Shown here piece by piece: positions 1 through 13,400 of a stretch of 64,000 bases of DNA. The translations under genes were made by a program, and so were the position numbers. The number at the start of each line of letters is the position of its first letter. The stretch's first letter is position 1. This stretch comes from Anas platyrhynchos (lineage: Eukaryota > Chordata > Aves > Anseriformes > Anatidae), in the NCBI RefSeq assembly GCF_047663525.1, contig NC_092588.1, positions 108,953,001 to 109,017,000 of the forward strand, in the 5' to 3' direction. The notes beneath the pieces are model-generated. The model worked only from the letters and a program-made list of their open reading frames with translations. It searched no databases and was not told the DNA's origin.

Positions 1-1056
1 CACCATTGTCACTGCCACATCTAACAGGCTTACCACAGACTAAAATTACAAAACCTTGTTCACTGAGCTTTGTAAAGCAGCAGAGTTCTGTGGTTATTCA
101 GTTGTTTGGCCTTCCCTTTGCAGAAGAACATGAATACAACGGACCGCTTCTGTTTGATAAACAAGCCTCTCATCTGCAGGCTGGTCTTCAGAGGCATTGA
201 GAATCTGTACTAACCACAGGAGACCTCAGGTATCTTCTGACCATCCAGTTGCAAAGGGCCCTCCTGTTTAAGGTGCATTCTTCTGGTTTGTTCATTTTTC
301 TGCACCACATTCAATAGCATGGAGCCTGAGCTGATGGTTTTTCCTCCATTGAACTGATCTCATAGAAAATACAATTCTTGTTCTTTATATCATAGACAGT
401 AGTTGTAGAACATTTTTGTCTCATACAAAGAAGTATTTGATATACCTACCCATTTAGCAAAAAAGAGATTATCTCCAAATAATCTTTCTTCCCACCCAGA
501 AACTCTATTCCTAAAACTTCTACCAAGGTCTGTGATTAGCATATCCCTGTAATCTGCTGAGGGACTCGTTACACAAACTCACAAAAACAGATAGCAAACA
601 GAGAGAGTGTTCTTAAGGACGTTTAAATAAATCCATCTGCGTCATGCAAATTTGACCTCTCAGAAGAAGAGCAATAGAATATGAAGCTTTTCACTATAGG
701 TCATGGTTCAAAATTGGCAAAGCTCAATAGCAATTGGTGTTGCCAAATTGAAGCTTTTAATTTCGCCCACAGAAGCATACTGATTATACAGTCCTGAATT
801 ACTCTTTGACAAATATTATAGTTGCTTGATAGTCTGCCTCTTGAAAACAACATAAACACCAAGAATTTCCATCATCTAAGAAAACTTGATGTAACAAAGA
901 CATCTCCCAATGAGGAGAACATTGACTCTGAGACACGTCAGAAGTGATCAGATTGTGCAGGCGATATTGTTGGAAAATTTGTCTTCCAGAACTATGGAGG
1001 TGACCTTTTATGAGCACAACAATCAGATTAAACAAAACACAGAAAAAGATGTAGGG

Positions 1057-1090
<34 letters not shown>

Positions 1091-2167
1091 GAGAGAGAGA
1101 GAAGAAGAAGGATTTTAAAACATGTAGATAATGTTTCTTAGGCATCCTTGAAGATTAAAGGCAGAAGTCAGCTGGACCAGTTGTACAGCACACTCAGTAC
1201 AGGCTTCAAAGATCAGAAAGCCAGAAGTTGCACAACTGGAAGTTAAATTTGATTTATTCAGCAGCATAGGGCTGGGAGGGGCACAGCAGCTTCTCAGTAT
1301 TTCACAATGGGGACTCTTCTTTATTCATCCTGCCTAATTATATACTGACACTGGGAAATTGCATTATGAGGGCAGTAACTTCTCTAAATAATTGTCACCC
1401 AAAGACATTCTGCAATGTTTTGTGATGTTTTCCAAAACAGGGTATTTGAAGATGGGAAGCAGAATTTCATGTCAGAACAATTGTTTCATATACAATTGTT
1501 TTTTTCAGCTTTGAATTATAAAAGCAACTGCAACACCTGTTGGCCTAACACATCTCAGGGATGTTTCAATTACGTTTGGATCAGCCACTGGAAGCCTGGT
1601 CCTAACGCTAATATGGAGATTATGAAAACTGGACAGTTAACAGTGTTTGTCTTTGATTTGGTTGGAGTTAAGAGAATGCTTTCTTTGTGTAAGAAACTAG
1701 ATAAAAGTTGCATTTTAGGTCTCAAACATTTGTGCCTTGTCTTGCAGCTTAAGCCTGGAGCAGAACTAACCAAGACTCATTACATTCCTGAGAACATTAG
1801 GAATGAGCTTCAAGAGGTGATTACGTGATGTTCCTGATTCTCTGGTCAAATTGGAAAAGAGCAGGATGGTTTTTTTAGGTGGGTTTGAGCATCTAGCAAA
1901 ACACAGGATTGGGGAATGGCCACATGTAGCCACTGAGGTCCCAATGTCTATTAGCAATACAGCAATTAAATGAATTAATTAAGAAGTTTCAAGCTTTACA
2001 ATAGAGAGAGAGACTCTAACTGAGCCAAATCTCTTAAGGTTTACCCATCAAGAGATATTCTGATCTTTAGTATGAATGGAGGAATGAACACGGAGCAAGG
2101 AGATTGAAATCCCAGCTGTATGACTGAAGACTCTTTTTTCAAGATCAGCCCTTAATATTGGCTCAGA
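1..2167. other. Non-coding, no gene recognised
   Basis: AT-rich unique sequence plus the poly(A)/GA tract. The longest open frame (1415-1828, +) has no motif that I recognise. Confidence 0.6.
1057..1111 (+). repeat. Poly(A)30 followed by GA-rich tract
   Basis: Thirty A, then GAG/GA repeats and GAA units to about 1111. No retrogene body is recognisable upstream of the A-run. Confidence 0.95.
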
Positions 2168-2770
2168 GAGTCACAGTGAATATGCCTATGTCTGGCTGGC
2201 AGCCAGTCACTAGCAGTGATCCCCAGGGCTCAATTCTAGGGCCAGTCCTGTTCAACATTTTTATCAATGATCTGGATGCATGACTGGAATGCATCCTCAG
2301 CAAGTTTGCCAATGACACTAAATGGGGAGTTGCTGTTGACTCCCTGGAGGAATGAGAAGTCTTCCAGAGGGATCTAGATAGATTGAAGTACTGGACAATC
2401 AGCAGCAACATGAAATTCAACAAAGGAAAATGCTGGGTTCTCTGCCTGGGGTAGAGTAATTCTGGACACAACTACAGACTGGGAGGTGGGTGGCTAAAGA
2501 GCAGCTCTGCAGAGAGGGACTTGGGGGTGCTGGCTCAACACAAGCCAGCAGCATGCCCTGGCAGCCAAGAAGCAAATTGCATTTTGCAATTAAACACAGC
2601 ATAATCAGGTGGTTAAAAGAGGTGATTCTCCCACTGTATTTTAGCACTGGTGCAGCCTCACCTTGAATACTGTGTGGAGTTCTGGACTCCACGGTATAAA
2701 AAGGATGTTAAGGTCCTTGAAAGCACAACAAGGTGCAATATGGTAAAAATGAAGTTGCAAAGGGCATAAG
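2168..2770 (+). mobile_element. CR1 retrotransposon fragment, dead reverse-transcriptase region
   Basis: Conceptual translation on the + strand shows CR1 ORF2 landmarks in order: [19 protein letters not shown], then LSKFANDTK, then MKFNKGKC, then ERDLGVL, then [11 protein letters not shown] and YKKD. This is the RT palm and thumb region. It is broken by several stops (for example after NDLDA) and at least one frame change. The catalytic FADD box reads FAND (2305-2316), so the second-metal aspartate pair is lost. No 3' terminus is present. It is an old, inactive copy. Confidence 0.9.
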
Positions 2771-5700
2771 CTAAAAAGGAAGAAAATTCTATCCACCTTT
2801 ATCTGTTAACATTTTTTGTTTCTCAAAAGATAAAAGTGGTTCCACTGATAAGAGAGAGAATTATCACACCTGCAGAATAGAATTTCATATACATACACCT
2901 TTTTGAAGATAACTTACTGATAGTTATTTTAGCCATCACCTTCTCCTTGATTTATTCCCTGGTTTAATTACTGAAAATAGAAAACTTCTGAGTACCCTGC
3001 ACTAGGGGAATCACACCAAAATGCAGCTGCTTTGTGGTCAGTTTTCCATTTCTATCATCTCTCCAAGCATCTGTGCACAATGTTAGTGTTTACGAGTTGT
3101 ACCATTCATTCCCCAGCAGGAAAAACAGTGCCAGAAATTCTGCTCTATGCTTTGCTTGACAGAAAATAGAAATCCCCCTGGAAAAACAAAAGGGAAAGAA
3201 AGTGGAAAGAAAAGTAGGTATTTGATCGTGTGACATTATTTGTCCTTGTCCAGAAAAAAATTTCCAAGAGCAAGCAGGTGAAAACAAGTCCTGTATAGTC
3301 CTAACTTTAAAACAGAAAAGGAAGGTTTAACTTTGGCCATACACTGCACTTTGGCATAACTAAAACAAGCTGACAGACAACATTTCTGGTGTTTTTTGTT
3401 GTTCTTGTTGTTTTTCTCAGTCTTTAGAATACTTAAACATTAGATTAGAAAACAAAAAAAATGTGCTTTTATATCAGACAAAGTTTTGGAATTTTATTTT
3501 TTTTTTTAATTTTGCTCAAAATTTCAATAAAATAAAACATATTTGGACCATACTGTCTAGTAATGAAACTACCTAGCAACCAACAATGGAAAAATATATA
3601 TTTTTAACCAAAGTAAAGCAGTAATCATGTAATTTATCTATTTTACTTTTCACATTAGTTTTAAAGAGCTTACTTTTAAAAAAAATAAAAAAAAAATCTT
3701 TTATTTCTTGTATTTTGTTAGAGTCCACATTTTCGGAAGTTTCTGTGAAAGGAAAAAAATCAGAGAATACATGTATATTGCCATTTGTGAGCTTGCAAAT
3801 GCCCTCTACTGCCTTCCTAAAGCCAATCAATCAATTTCCTTCAATTTAAAAATGCAATAGGATCCCTACAGTGACAGGCATAGCATAATGAGCTGACTTT
3901 TCTGTTATTTCATGCAAAAGAACTTCTAATAGAAACTAAAGCTCCCTGTATATAGATCGCTATGAATGGACATCTTCCAGCTAGCAACAAACAATTTTAT
4001 ATACCTAAGTATATAATTTTAATATAAAACCTTATAGTGTATTACCTGTAATTTTTGTGGGTTTCTGTTGTTGTTGTTGTTTGACTGTTTGTTTTCTTGC
4101 TTTTGTTTGTTTTGTATGCTTCCTTTCAAACACATGGCATCAATGGAACAAGAGATTTCAGACCTGTACTACACTTCGCATAATCTGTTCTGTCCTCATA
4201 GGATCTCATGGTAAAAACCTAACCTATGAGAAACCATTCACTGGAGTCCATCTCTGTTGCTTTACAGGAGAGTAAAGCCAACCTGGCCAGGCAAAAAATC
4301 CCATGCAGGTACATAGAGAGCCATGGTAGCCCCAAGGTGCTCTGACCTGTACTTGGATTCGAAGGAGCTTTGAAGGTTCAAAACAGAAAGTGAAATGACA
4401 GAATAAAGACACAACTGACTTCTGGCCTCCCTACAGGAAAAACCTGCCCAGCCTAAGGAATCAGAGGGCTCCATGGTTAGTCTTTTTAATTATCTGTTTT
4501 TCCTCCATACCCTTTTAATTATTTTTACATGGCACCCACTAGGGAGGCTGCATTGGAATTCATCTTTCTTCAGGGAAGAGAGATCTTGGGGATCTGGCAG
4601 CATCGCTCTCATTTGCTTTGTCTGAAACTGGGCTCTGTACTGGTAGAATCAGACGGGACCATGGGAGTTAATAAGCAGCTGGCCAGATGGTGCCTGTCCA
4701 AAGGTGTTGGCTTTGTAGACAACTGGAACTTCTCTTTGGGAATAAATCAGTGATACAGAAGAGCCTGCCTGCATTTCAATCAAGCACAAGCAGACAGACT
4801 ATTAACAGAGATAATTACCTTTTTTTTTTTTTTTTGAATCCCTCCCTCCCTCCCTCTAAAACTGTAGATGAAGATCCAGAGAGACAGAGAAAGGAACGAT
4901 CCCCAGGGCTAAAAAGAACATTTTTTCAAACACTACAAGCAGAAAACAGAAATCTAGGTGTTAGTTACCCAGATGCTATCTGTATATACACCCCCAACAT
5001 TGATTTAATACCTATGCAATTAAGAAATCACGTGCAACAATAAAAGTAGTTGATAGTATGGCTTAAAGGCAGCTTAAAGACATACCCTGTAGGTCCTGCA
5101 TTTATGAGGCCACTCTGAGACCACTGCCATAAGGCACTGCAAGAGCTGATTGTACAGTCACGGACCACAGCAGCAACTATGTTACTACTGTCTCAACTAA
5201 TCTGTTCTTGTTCACCTTCCAGTATGGAAAACATTTCAGTAGAGCTCACACCTGAAGAAGGGCTATACTGAACAAATCCAAACACACAATGCCACTAGAT
5301 TTAATTTAACATCAGAAAAATATCCATGTGGCTACAAAAGAGCATTTATTTCTGCCAACAGAGTATTAATAAGATGAGATTAAAGATTTTTTCCTTGGGA
5401 AAATAAATAAATATATAGCCAGTTAGGGTAGTAACTAGGAGACTGTTTTCCTTTTCCACCACAGACCTCACACTACCACAAGCTAGTCATTTCTACAGCC
5501 CTTGCTCTAGCTCTCTAAAAGGCATAATGCATGTTATCTTAGTGTGGTGTCTTCATGTGACAGAGCTTAAGGATCCTCAGAAACAGCAGTAATTGGAGCT
5601 TCCAAGAAACTCAACATTGTGTGTCAATACAGAACCAAAATCAGAACTTGCATTAATTTTCTTTAACTACACCTTGAAGAAATCTGGATCCCCACCCCCT

Positions 5701-7289
5701 TTTTTTTCCCCCCAGAAATTTCCTTCTGCCTGCAAACACATGCCTTCTATCAAATATTCCATTTTTTAGCTACAGTAGGACCTCTTCCAGCTATCCCACC
5801 AACACCACTCCACAAAAGGTGTTTGCACTTGGAGAGATGATCAGTCAGTTTCCTCAGAACTGCAGCCACCAAATTACACAATATGCAAGCCCCTTCCCTC
5901 TGTCCTGTGGCACAACTTTGTAAGCCTACTATACTTTTATTGTGGTTCAGAAGATAGATCAATGAAATAGTCCAAGCATATTTCTTCTCCCAAGTAGAGG
6001 GAAGTGATTAACTATCTGAAAGGATTACTGGAGTGACAGGCTTCTGGGTAAGAGATAGTTCTTTTGAAAATAACTACTCTGAGAACAGGGAGTAAACAGA
6101 TGAATGTAACGAGTGTGATACATTCCAAATTCACATTGTTACCCACTGCATAGGGTATTTAAGTTCCTACGTGCAGAGCCTAACTGCAGCACACACATCT
6201 TTCCAGGAGAGGAAAAAAAAAAAAAAAAAGGCACTCTCTCCCCAAGTAACTTGGCAAACAACTTCATTCCACAGAGTTACTGCAAGGACTGAACTCCAGA
6301 TTATTTATAAATCCTAATTTAAAAGGAATCCTTTTTTGCTCAGCACTGGGCTAATATGAATAGCCTTTTCAGAATCTTCACTGAGGAGTGCAAACTGAAA
6401 GCTGCTTTGTAGTCCCATCTATACTTCCCAAAAAGCAACTCTCTCATCTAAGAAACTAGCGACACTATTTTCCGTTCAAGCTGTCTTCACTTGAGTTTCA
6501 CATATAAGACTCATACGAGGTAAACAATTAAATTATCAACATTGCATTATGGACAAAACTGCTATCACCTAGCAGTTAGACAACATTCTTACACTGAATG
6601 CAGAAAACATTTTCTGCAGTCTGCAATCCTCCATGCAGATGACCTATGAATAGCACCATTTGTGAAAAGCACAAAAAAGAAAAAACCCACTAGCACACTT
6701 TTTAATGCTTTCATGCCCTGACACTTCTCTCATCATATTATCCCCTTTTCCCATCTGTGTAATGCCAATCACAGTATAAAAATTCAAATGTAGATAGATC
6801 CTTAGAGTCCACATAACAGAAGTTTTGTATGACTGCATTAATTTATAAGTTACAAATCTGTGATTTGTCTTCCTCCTTCCCAACTCTAACAAATGGACAT
6901 GTCATATGTTCATTAATGTCACTTGCTCCATTTAAAAATGCCACGTAGATTTATCTGCTGTCTTTCTGCCTGCATTTATATTTCTACTGTGACCCATGGT
7001 ATATTCTTTAAATAAAAAATTTCAAGTACTAGAAAAATTACATATCATACAGAGAAAAGTCTTAGATGAGACTCCCTGCAACAAGACTTGTGTTCCTCAG
7101 CATCACCTGCAGTTTACTTTTCCTAGCAGCACTTGAATAATTGCCCAACTCAAAGAGCAGTTTGAATGCAGACCATCAGGCTTCTTTATGCAATAAAGGT
7201 AATGTCTCCACTATGCTTATTTAGTCTACCAACCCATATATACAAATAACATAGAAATGGGATTAATCTGCCCATCTATGACACCTTGT
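2771..7289. other. Non-coding, no gene recognised
   Basis: AT-rich sequence with short T-, A- and GTT-runs. No open frame exceeds about 120 codons or shows a domain. Confidence 0.6.
4820..4857 (+). repeat. Poly(T) and (CCCT)n
   Basis: A run of about 16 T is followed, after GAAT, by CCCT units. Confidence 0.93.
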
Positions 7290-9760
7290 AAATTATAGTA
7301 TCATTGAATTGTATAATCATTCAGATGGGAAGGGACCTCAGGAAGCCTCTAGTCCAACTACCTTTTCAAAGAAGGGTCAGCTAGGATCAGACCAGTTTAC
7401 TCAAGGCTTTTTCCAGTTGAGTCTTGAAAACTTTCAAGGATAGAGACTGCACATTCTTTCAGGCAACCTGTCCCACTTCCTGGTTGTTCTATCCAGGAAA
7501 TGATTTTCTTTATAGTCAGTCCATGTTGACTGTTCCTAATGGCTTTCTCCATCTGTGCTGAGAAGTGTTTCAAGAGGACTCCCTCCATGCTTCTCCCACA
7601 GAGCAAAGTGACTCTGATGAGACTGCAATTCCCTGTTTTGCCCTTTCCTGAAGACTGGTGCAACACTTGCCTTTCTCCAGCTTCTGAGCTCTTCCCCAGT
7701 CTCCATGACAAAAGAAGGTAGGTAGCATTCTTGTATGGACATAAGTCAACTCTTCCAACAGCCTCAGATGCAGCCCACTTTGTCCCACCACCTTCCATGA
7801 GTCATGTCCTCTCAAGTAATCCCTGACCCAGTCCTTGTCCCCTGCTGGGACTTCTCTTCCTTGAGCACTTTCACTAAGTATAGAGGCCTGTGAGGCCTTA
7901 CTGGCGAAGACCAAGGCACAGGAGGCATGATCACCTCAGCCTTATCTGTGCCCACTGCCACTAAATCACACACCTCATTCATCAACAAGCCCGCAGTTTC
8001 CTTGTTCAGCCTCCTCCTGCCAGTGCAGTGGTAGAAGCATTCCCTCTTATCCTTAACATCTCTTGCATATATCAATTCTGTTTGAGCTTTGGCTTTCATA
8101 GCCTCAGTCCTGCATACTTGGACAACTTTTTTAAATTCCTCCTTTGTAGTCTGTCCCTGCTTTACACTGTTTTTGCATTGGAGCTCCACCACGTGCTTCC
8201 TGCTTAGCCAGCCTGGTCTCCTGATGCTGTTGCTTGCTTTCCTGATTATGGACTGCTTCTGCATTTGGGAGGAATTATACTTTCAAAACCTGCCAGCTTT
8301 CACAAGCTCTTATCCATTAGAGTTGCAGTGTGATCCTACATACAAGTTGCCTGAATAAGTCAAAGTCTGCTTGCTTAAAGTCCAGGGCCTGTTATGTTGC
8401 TAGTTGCCTTTCTCACTCCCTCAGGACCTTGAATTCCCCTATTTCATAGTCACTCTGAAGGTCACTACAGCCAAGGCTGCTGTTAATTATTACACTTTCA
8501 ACCACTCCTGCCTTCTTTGTGAACAGCAGATACAATCCTGCGTCACATGTAACTGACCCCTCCAATGCTTGTATCAAGAAATTAAACCTGATAATAATTT
8601 TTCCAGCAGATTTCAGATAGGTTCAATTCACCCATAAGAATTGCAGCCTATGAGTCAGACATTTCCTCAAGTTGTCTACAGGCTTTGTTTGCTCATCATC
8701 ATCAGATGATCTATAACAAAATCCCACCATGATGTCTGCATTCCCTTACTTGCCTCTCCCCTTATCATGACACACAAACTCTTAGCTTTCCCATCATCTG
8801 TGCTTCAGAAGAGCTCCATATATTTAAATGCTCCTTCACTTGAAGAACTCCCTCTTTCCCTTCCTATCTGTCCTGAAGAGCCTACACCTGTTGACTCCTG
8901 CACCCCAGTAACACAAGTTCTCCCACCATGTCTAAGTTATTCCAAGCGTTGTAGCTGCCACACCACATGTAGAATTCTAGGTCCTCCATTTACCTTGTAT
9001 CCTGAGCTCCTAATTCCTGAGATCTCTATTGTACCCATTACCTTACACCATTTGCTTCTCAGCCCTGTCCACTGTTTCTTCCGTTAACTGAGTGTTGTAG
9101 TCTCCTTCCCCTATCATTCCTAGTTTACAGTTCTCTTCAGTAGGTTGCTCAGCCTATTGGCAGAGGTGCTTTTTCTGCATAGTTGAGTGGATCACATATT
9201 TTCCCAGCAGTCACCAATCCTCAGAGGTTTCCATGAATGCAAAAGCTAAATCCCTCTCAAAAACACCAGCTTCACAACCAGGCAGGTGTTGACTTACAGG
9301 ATCCATTTACTCCTTCTCAAGCCTTTGATCTTCACAGACTAAACCACATGGTGCCCCACAAACTCCACCTGAGCCCCAGAGCCCTGTGGTCACTCCTGGT
9401 AGGCTCAGCATCTCCCTGGCAGTATCATAGGTGCCCGCAAGGAAGAGCAACAGGAGGTGACAGTCCAAAGTCCAAACAAGCCTCAACAGTCTTCCCACAA
9501 CATCCTGGGTCTGAGCACCTGGTTAGCAGCGAAACCCATGGAACTTCAGGTCAGTTTGTTAGATGGGTGCCTGTGCCCCTCACAGGAGATGTTCTCCAAC
9601 AGTTGTCACCTTTCTTTTTCCCTTTGTGCAGAAACATGTTTGAGGCTCAAACATCTCTGACACCTCCCCTAAAGGAAGGTGACATCCCTCCCCTATTTCC
9701 AAGGGCACTGTACCTGCTCTGTAACTACAGCATGAGGCTATGTGGGTACTGAATTGCAGA
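7290..9760 (-). mobile_element. Long CR1-family retrotransposon relic, antisense, internally deleted
   Basis: The 3' end is at about 7290, where the CR1-type terminal sequence lies antisense. Going upstream on the minus strand there is 3'-UTR-like sequence (7400-7790). Next comes an open stretch at 7812-8264 with KGQTTKEEFKKVVQVCR and VKDKRECFYHC, the CR1 segment between endonuclease and RT. Then come decayed endonuclease blocks, including DIMVGFCYRSSD (about 8700-8750). Finally there is probable 5'/ORF1-side sequence to about 9760. A CR1 RT domain of the expected length does not fit between 7800 and 7400, so most of RT is missing. Frameshifts and stops make it inactive. Confidence 0.85.
7812..8264 (-). 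pseudogene. CR1 ORF2 remnant (linker between endonuclease and RT)
   Basis: A 150-codon open stretch. Residues about 30-80 match the CR1 linker: KKxVxxCRxxxxxAKAQxEL followed by DVKDKRECFY. It then runs into NKETAGLLMNEVCDLVAVGTDKAEVI, which resembles the CR1 motif preceding the RT. Beyond this the frame leaves the CR1 protein because of the internal deletion. It is not a functional gene. Confidence 0.8.
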
Positions 9761-9837
9761 GCTTTGGGAGAGGATTCCAGAACACTGAAAATGACAAAAT
9801 AAGCAAACAATTAATGCAAGTAACCCTTAATGCAAGT

Positions 9838-9880
9838 TTTTGTTGTTGTTGTTGTTGTTGTTTTTTGTTTGTTTGTTTTT
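9838..9880 (+). repeat. (TTG)n / (TTTG)n microsatellite
   Basis: TTG units change into TTTG units, about 80 bp beyond the 5' side of the long CR1 relic. Confidence 0.93.
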
Positions 9881-10400
9881 AAATGGACTTGATATGTGCA
9901 TGAGGAGCTCAAAGGAAGAAATGATTTACTCACTTGAAGACAAAATATTTACAGCTTCCAAGGGCATGTACAATTCTCACCTGATGAGTGACACTGTAAG
10001 ATCGGTAATATTAGACTCCCTGATATGAATAAGTTTAGCATTTGCTGTTCAAGTCCGAAGCTTTGTACATCTATTTTGGAAAAAAAATATATAAAAAAAA
10101 CATAGACAAAATCATGTTTGTCACACCTCAACACCCCATTATCTTCAAAATATTTTTGAGATAAAACCAATATAATCATTTTGTCTAATGAATTTCCACG
10201 TGTAAAACAGACTGGAACAGAACAAACACTCTGCTGATGGAAACAGGGAGTGAATCCCGTAGTTCACTCCACCATGGTCACATTTAGCACTGAAGCTATA
10301 GCCAGAACATTAATGGATACCTCATATCGCCACTGCCACCACTAACCATGATGAGTTTGAGTTTAAAATTGTCATTTTATACCAGAAGATGGATCTTGTA

Positions 10401-10442
10401 ATTTTATACCAAATCTGGTCACATTTTATATCAAATCTGGTC
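10401..10442 (+). repeat. Direct repeat, 20 bp with one mismatch
   Basis: Two copies (10401-10420 and 10423-10442), plus a partial third copy of the first 11 bases near 10374. Confidence 0.85.
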
Positions 10443-13400
10443 ATGACCAGAACTAATTTCTGAAAACCTCAGTGTGAAACTTAACAGAACTATATTTTTA
10501 CTGCCTTTACTTCAGACAATATTCACTATATTTCCTCCCAATGATATTAAAGTTTTCTTTATATTCTTTCTGACTAGTCATAGTGATCTATGACAGTCAT
10601 AGCAATAGTGATCTGTGAAGACCAGATTTCATTACAAGTTCCTCCATCAGACTGTGGAACTGTTAACAAGCTTACCTAGATAAGCAATGCAATTTTATTG
10701 CACTTCTTTGCTGCATGTTGTCCAAGATATAGATGACACTTTTAGTGCAAAACGATTACATGCAATTGAACCCTTAGTTACACATTTATCCTTATGATCA
10801 TTTAGTAGACAACATTAACTTAGCATTACTTCAATAGTTTTATATTCTACTTATGTGACTAGAAGTTACATATGTCTAAGGTGTTTAAAATGGCCTGGGT
10901 AAACCAGTAAAATGGTCCAAGAGGTCAAAGATCTGGCCATATAAAGAGGCCATATAAAATAATCTTTGTCATGTTTGTGTTTTTTTTTCAGCTAGAACAC
11001 AGACTAGAAGCATTCTGCTTATCTGTTGTATATCAGTTTCAACCTGTACAGGAATATCAATTACTTTCCAAGGATAGTCCTCACTTTGTTTCTTCAAAAG
11101 TGAGGAGTGATAACAGCATATGTTGATTTTCTTATCTTTCTCAGAAAAACAGTCTTAACTTAAAATAAACACTAACCTTGCATTTCACAGAGAAAAGGGC
11201 ATTTATTTACCAGAATATTTTGAAGGTATGAAATTCAATTTAATAAAAGGCATATTAAATAATAAATGTTTAGAAAACATGTTCAATTAGATGACAAAGT
11301 AGTTGTTTAAGTGTGACTGCCTTTTTTTTTTGAAATCTTCGCTAGACTCTATGCTTGTCACCAAATTAGATGTTTTCCCATGGTACACATTATAAATTAG
11401 GTGGTTCATACCATGAGGTTTATAACCAGTGACCAGAATTATAACCAACAATATTTGTTAGTGTCTTCAAATATTTCCAATATTTTGGACCCTGTTTTGA
11501 TCTCATCCTAGTTTCATACAACAGTAACTGCTCATCTTCCACAAGTTCATGACTGATTCTGGGATAGGTCAGAACAGCCTGTGATTTTATATGAAACATT
11601 AAAGGTCTCAAACATGTTTTTAAGGCACAAACTAATATCTATTTGCATTCTATAAGGCACACCTCAAAACCAGAAAAGTAACTTTTTGTACTCACTACTG
11701 TTACTACCAACATTCCTAACTACATACAGCACATCAAAGCTACCTTAATGCACAGGTACCTATGGAAATTTTCTACCATATAGATCAGATGCATTCTCTG
11801 TTTACATCTCAAGATGCAGGAATATTATATCTAGAATTCTGTAAATGTAATGAGAAATAACTTCTACAAAATCTGTGTCCCTACAGAAATTTAGGGGGAA
11901 ACAAATTGTCTCACATGCAGCACATTCACAGGAAATGCCAGATTTCATCAAGAGGGAGATTAAAATCTGGAAGTATTAACCTTTCGCAAGCCAGAAACAA
12001 ACAAACAAAAAAAGGCAGTCACACTGCCCAATGAAGACGGACTGCACTCTGCAGTCTCAGTGAAACTAAGCTTTGTTATTTTTACCTTCTCCTACTGAAA
12101 TATCTTCTATTATATTAATATCTTAAATATTCTTGTCAGCTTTCATGATCAGCTACTTACACTCCCAAGGCCTACTGTTTTAAATCAGCCCCACTGGGCA
12201 TAGTGTCCCAGTATCACTGAACTTGGGAACACTTCTCAGGTTTGCCATTCTTCAAATCCTGATGCTGAGAGCCCTGGACCTCCAAGAATATTTTAAAAGA
12301 GACAAGGTCAAGCCTATGTGATAGACAATCTCATTTGGTTTCTGGCATGGAAGCAGAAAGCACAGAAATGCTACTGTAGCTATCTAATTCCACAGCTCTG
12401 CAAAGGTTTACCTTTCCTAAGGCAGCCTGTTTACTACACTGCAACAAGATCTGGAGTCCTAGCAAGCAGAGTGCAACAGGATTGAAGATACAAGGCTCTA
12501 GCTCGAAAGTAGAACTAAGACATGGACAATTTTGACCCTAACACCAAAGGAGTTCACATTGACCCTATGTCAGGTCCAGCAGAACTGAAATCTTGCCAAA
12601 CTGAAATTATTCCAGGCTTAATGAGGTGACATTCTTATCACATCCAGTTCTGTCTCTCTAAATATTAGGCCACACTCAGCAGCATCTAGTCTCAGTGTGT
12701 GTTTTTCTGTACACTGATCCTCCATCCTGGACAGATGAGAGAAGGAAATAAATCTTTGCAAACAAGAAAAAGTCTTCATACAAAATACACTCAGTAAGCT
12801 GAGCTACATACACCCTGTTTAACTCAGTTCTGAACAAAGCTGTCAAGTATAAAACTGATTATTACATACAGCTGGGAGAAAAGGAACACCACCATTCAAA
12901 GTTATTTGAGGATTATAATAAAGCCAATGTATGTCACCCATTAAACTAATTGACAGTGAATCAGATTCTTGTTAAGACTGCCAATGCAACACACTATTAT
13001 GGAAACCAGCAGTGGAGGGAAGCATTCTAACCTCCACAGAAGAGTCCTTTGACTCAATGGAATAATAAAGAGATTCACAAGTATGAAAAGTATAGCAGAA
13101 CCATATATTCCAAACTCGAAATATGTTTATTCTACTACTAGTGGTGATATTGTCTAGGCTACTGAAATATCATACTGAAATATTGAGCAAGAGAAAGTCA
13201 TATTGGCTCTGTTTCTCTTGTTACTATAAGCAGTGAAAATACATTTATAGACTCAGATCTTCTGCATAGCAGTGCCAAGAGAGCACAGGGAAAGATTATC
13301 ATGATCTTATGAAAATTCTTTACTTTTTTTCTGAGTTGAAAGCTACAGTTGAAAAAAAAAATACAAGATTGAAATCCTTGATGATGTCAAGGTTTTATGG

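Noticed and set aside
1057..1086. Poly(A)30 as the tail of a processed retrogene
   Set aside because: No gene-like sequence upstream and no target-site duplication seen.
1415..1828. 137-codon plus-strand frame
   Set aside because: Ordinary base composition, no domain, no promoter or splice context.
9237..9752. 171-codon plus-strand frame
   Set aside because: Lies antisense within the long CR1 relic, and I recognise no host protein.
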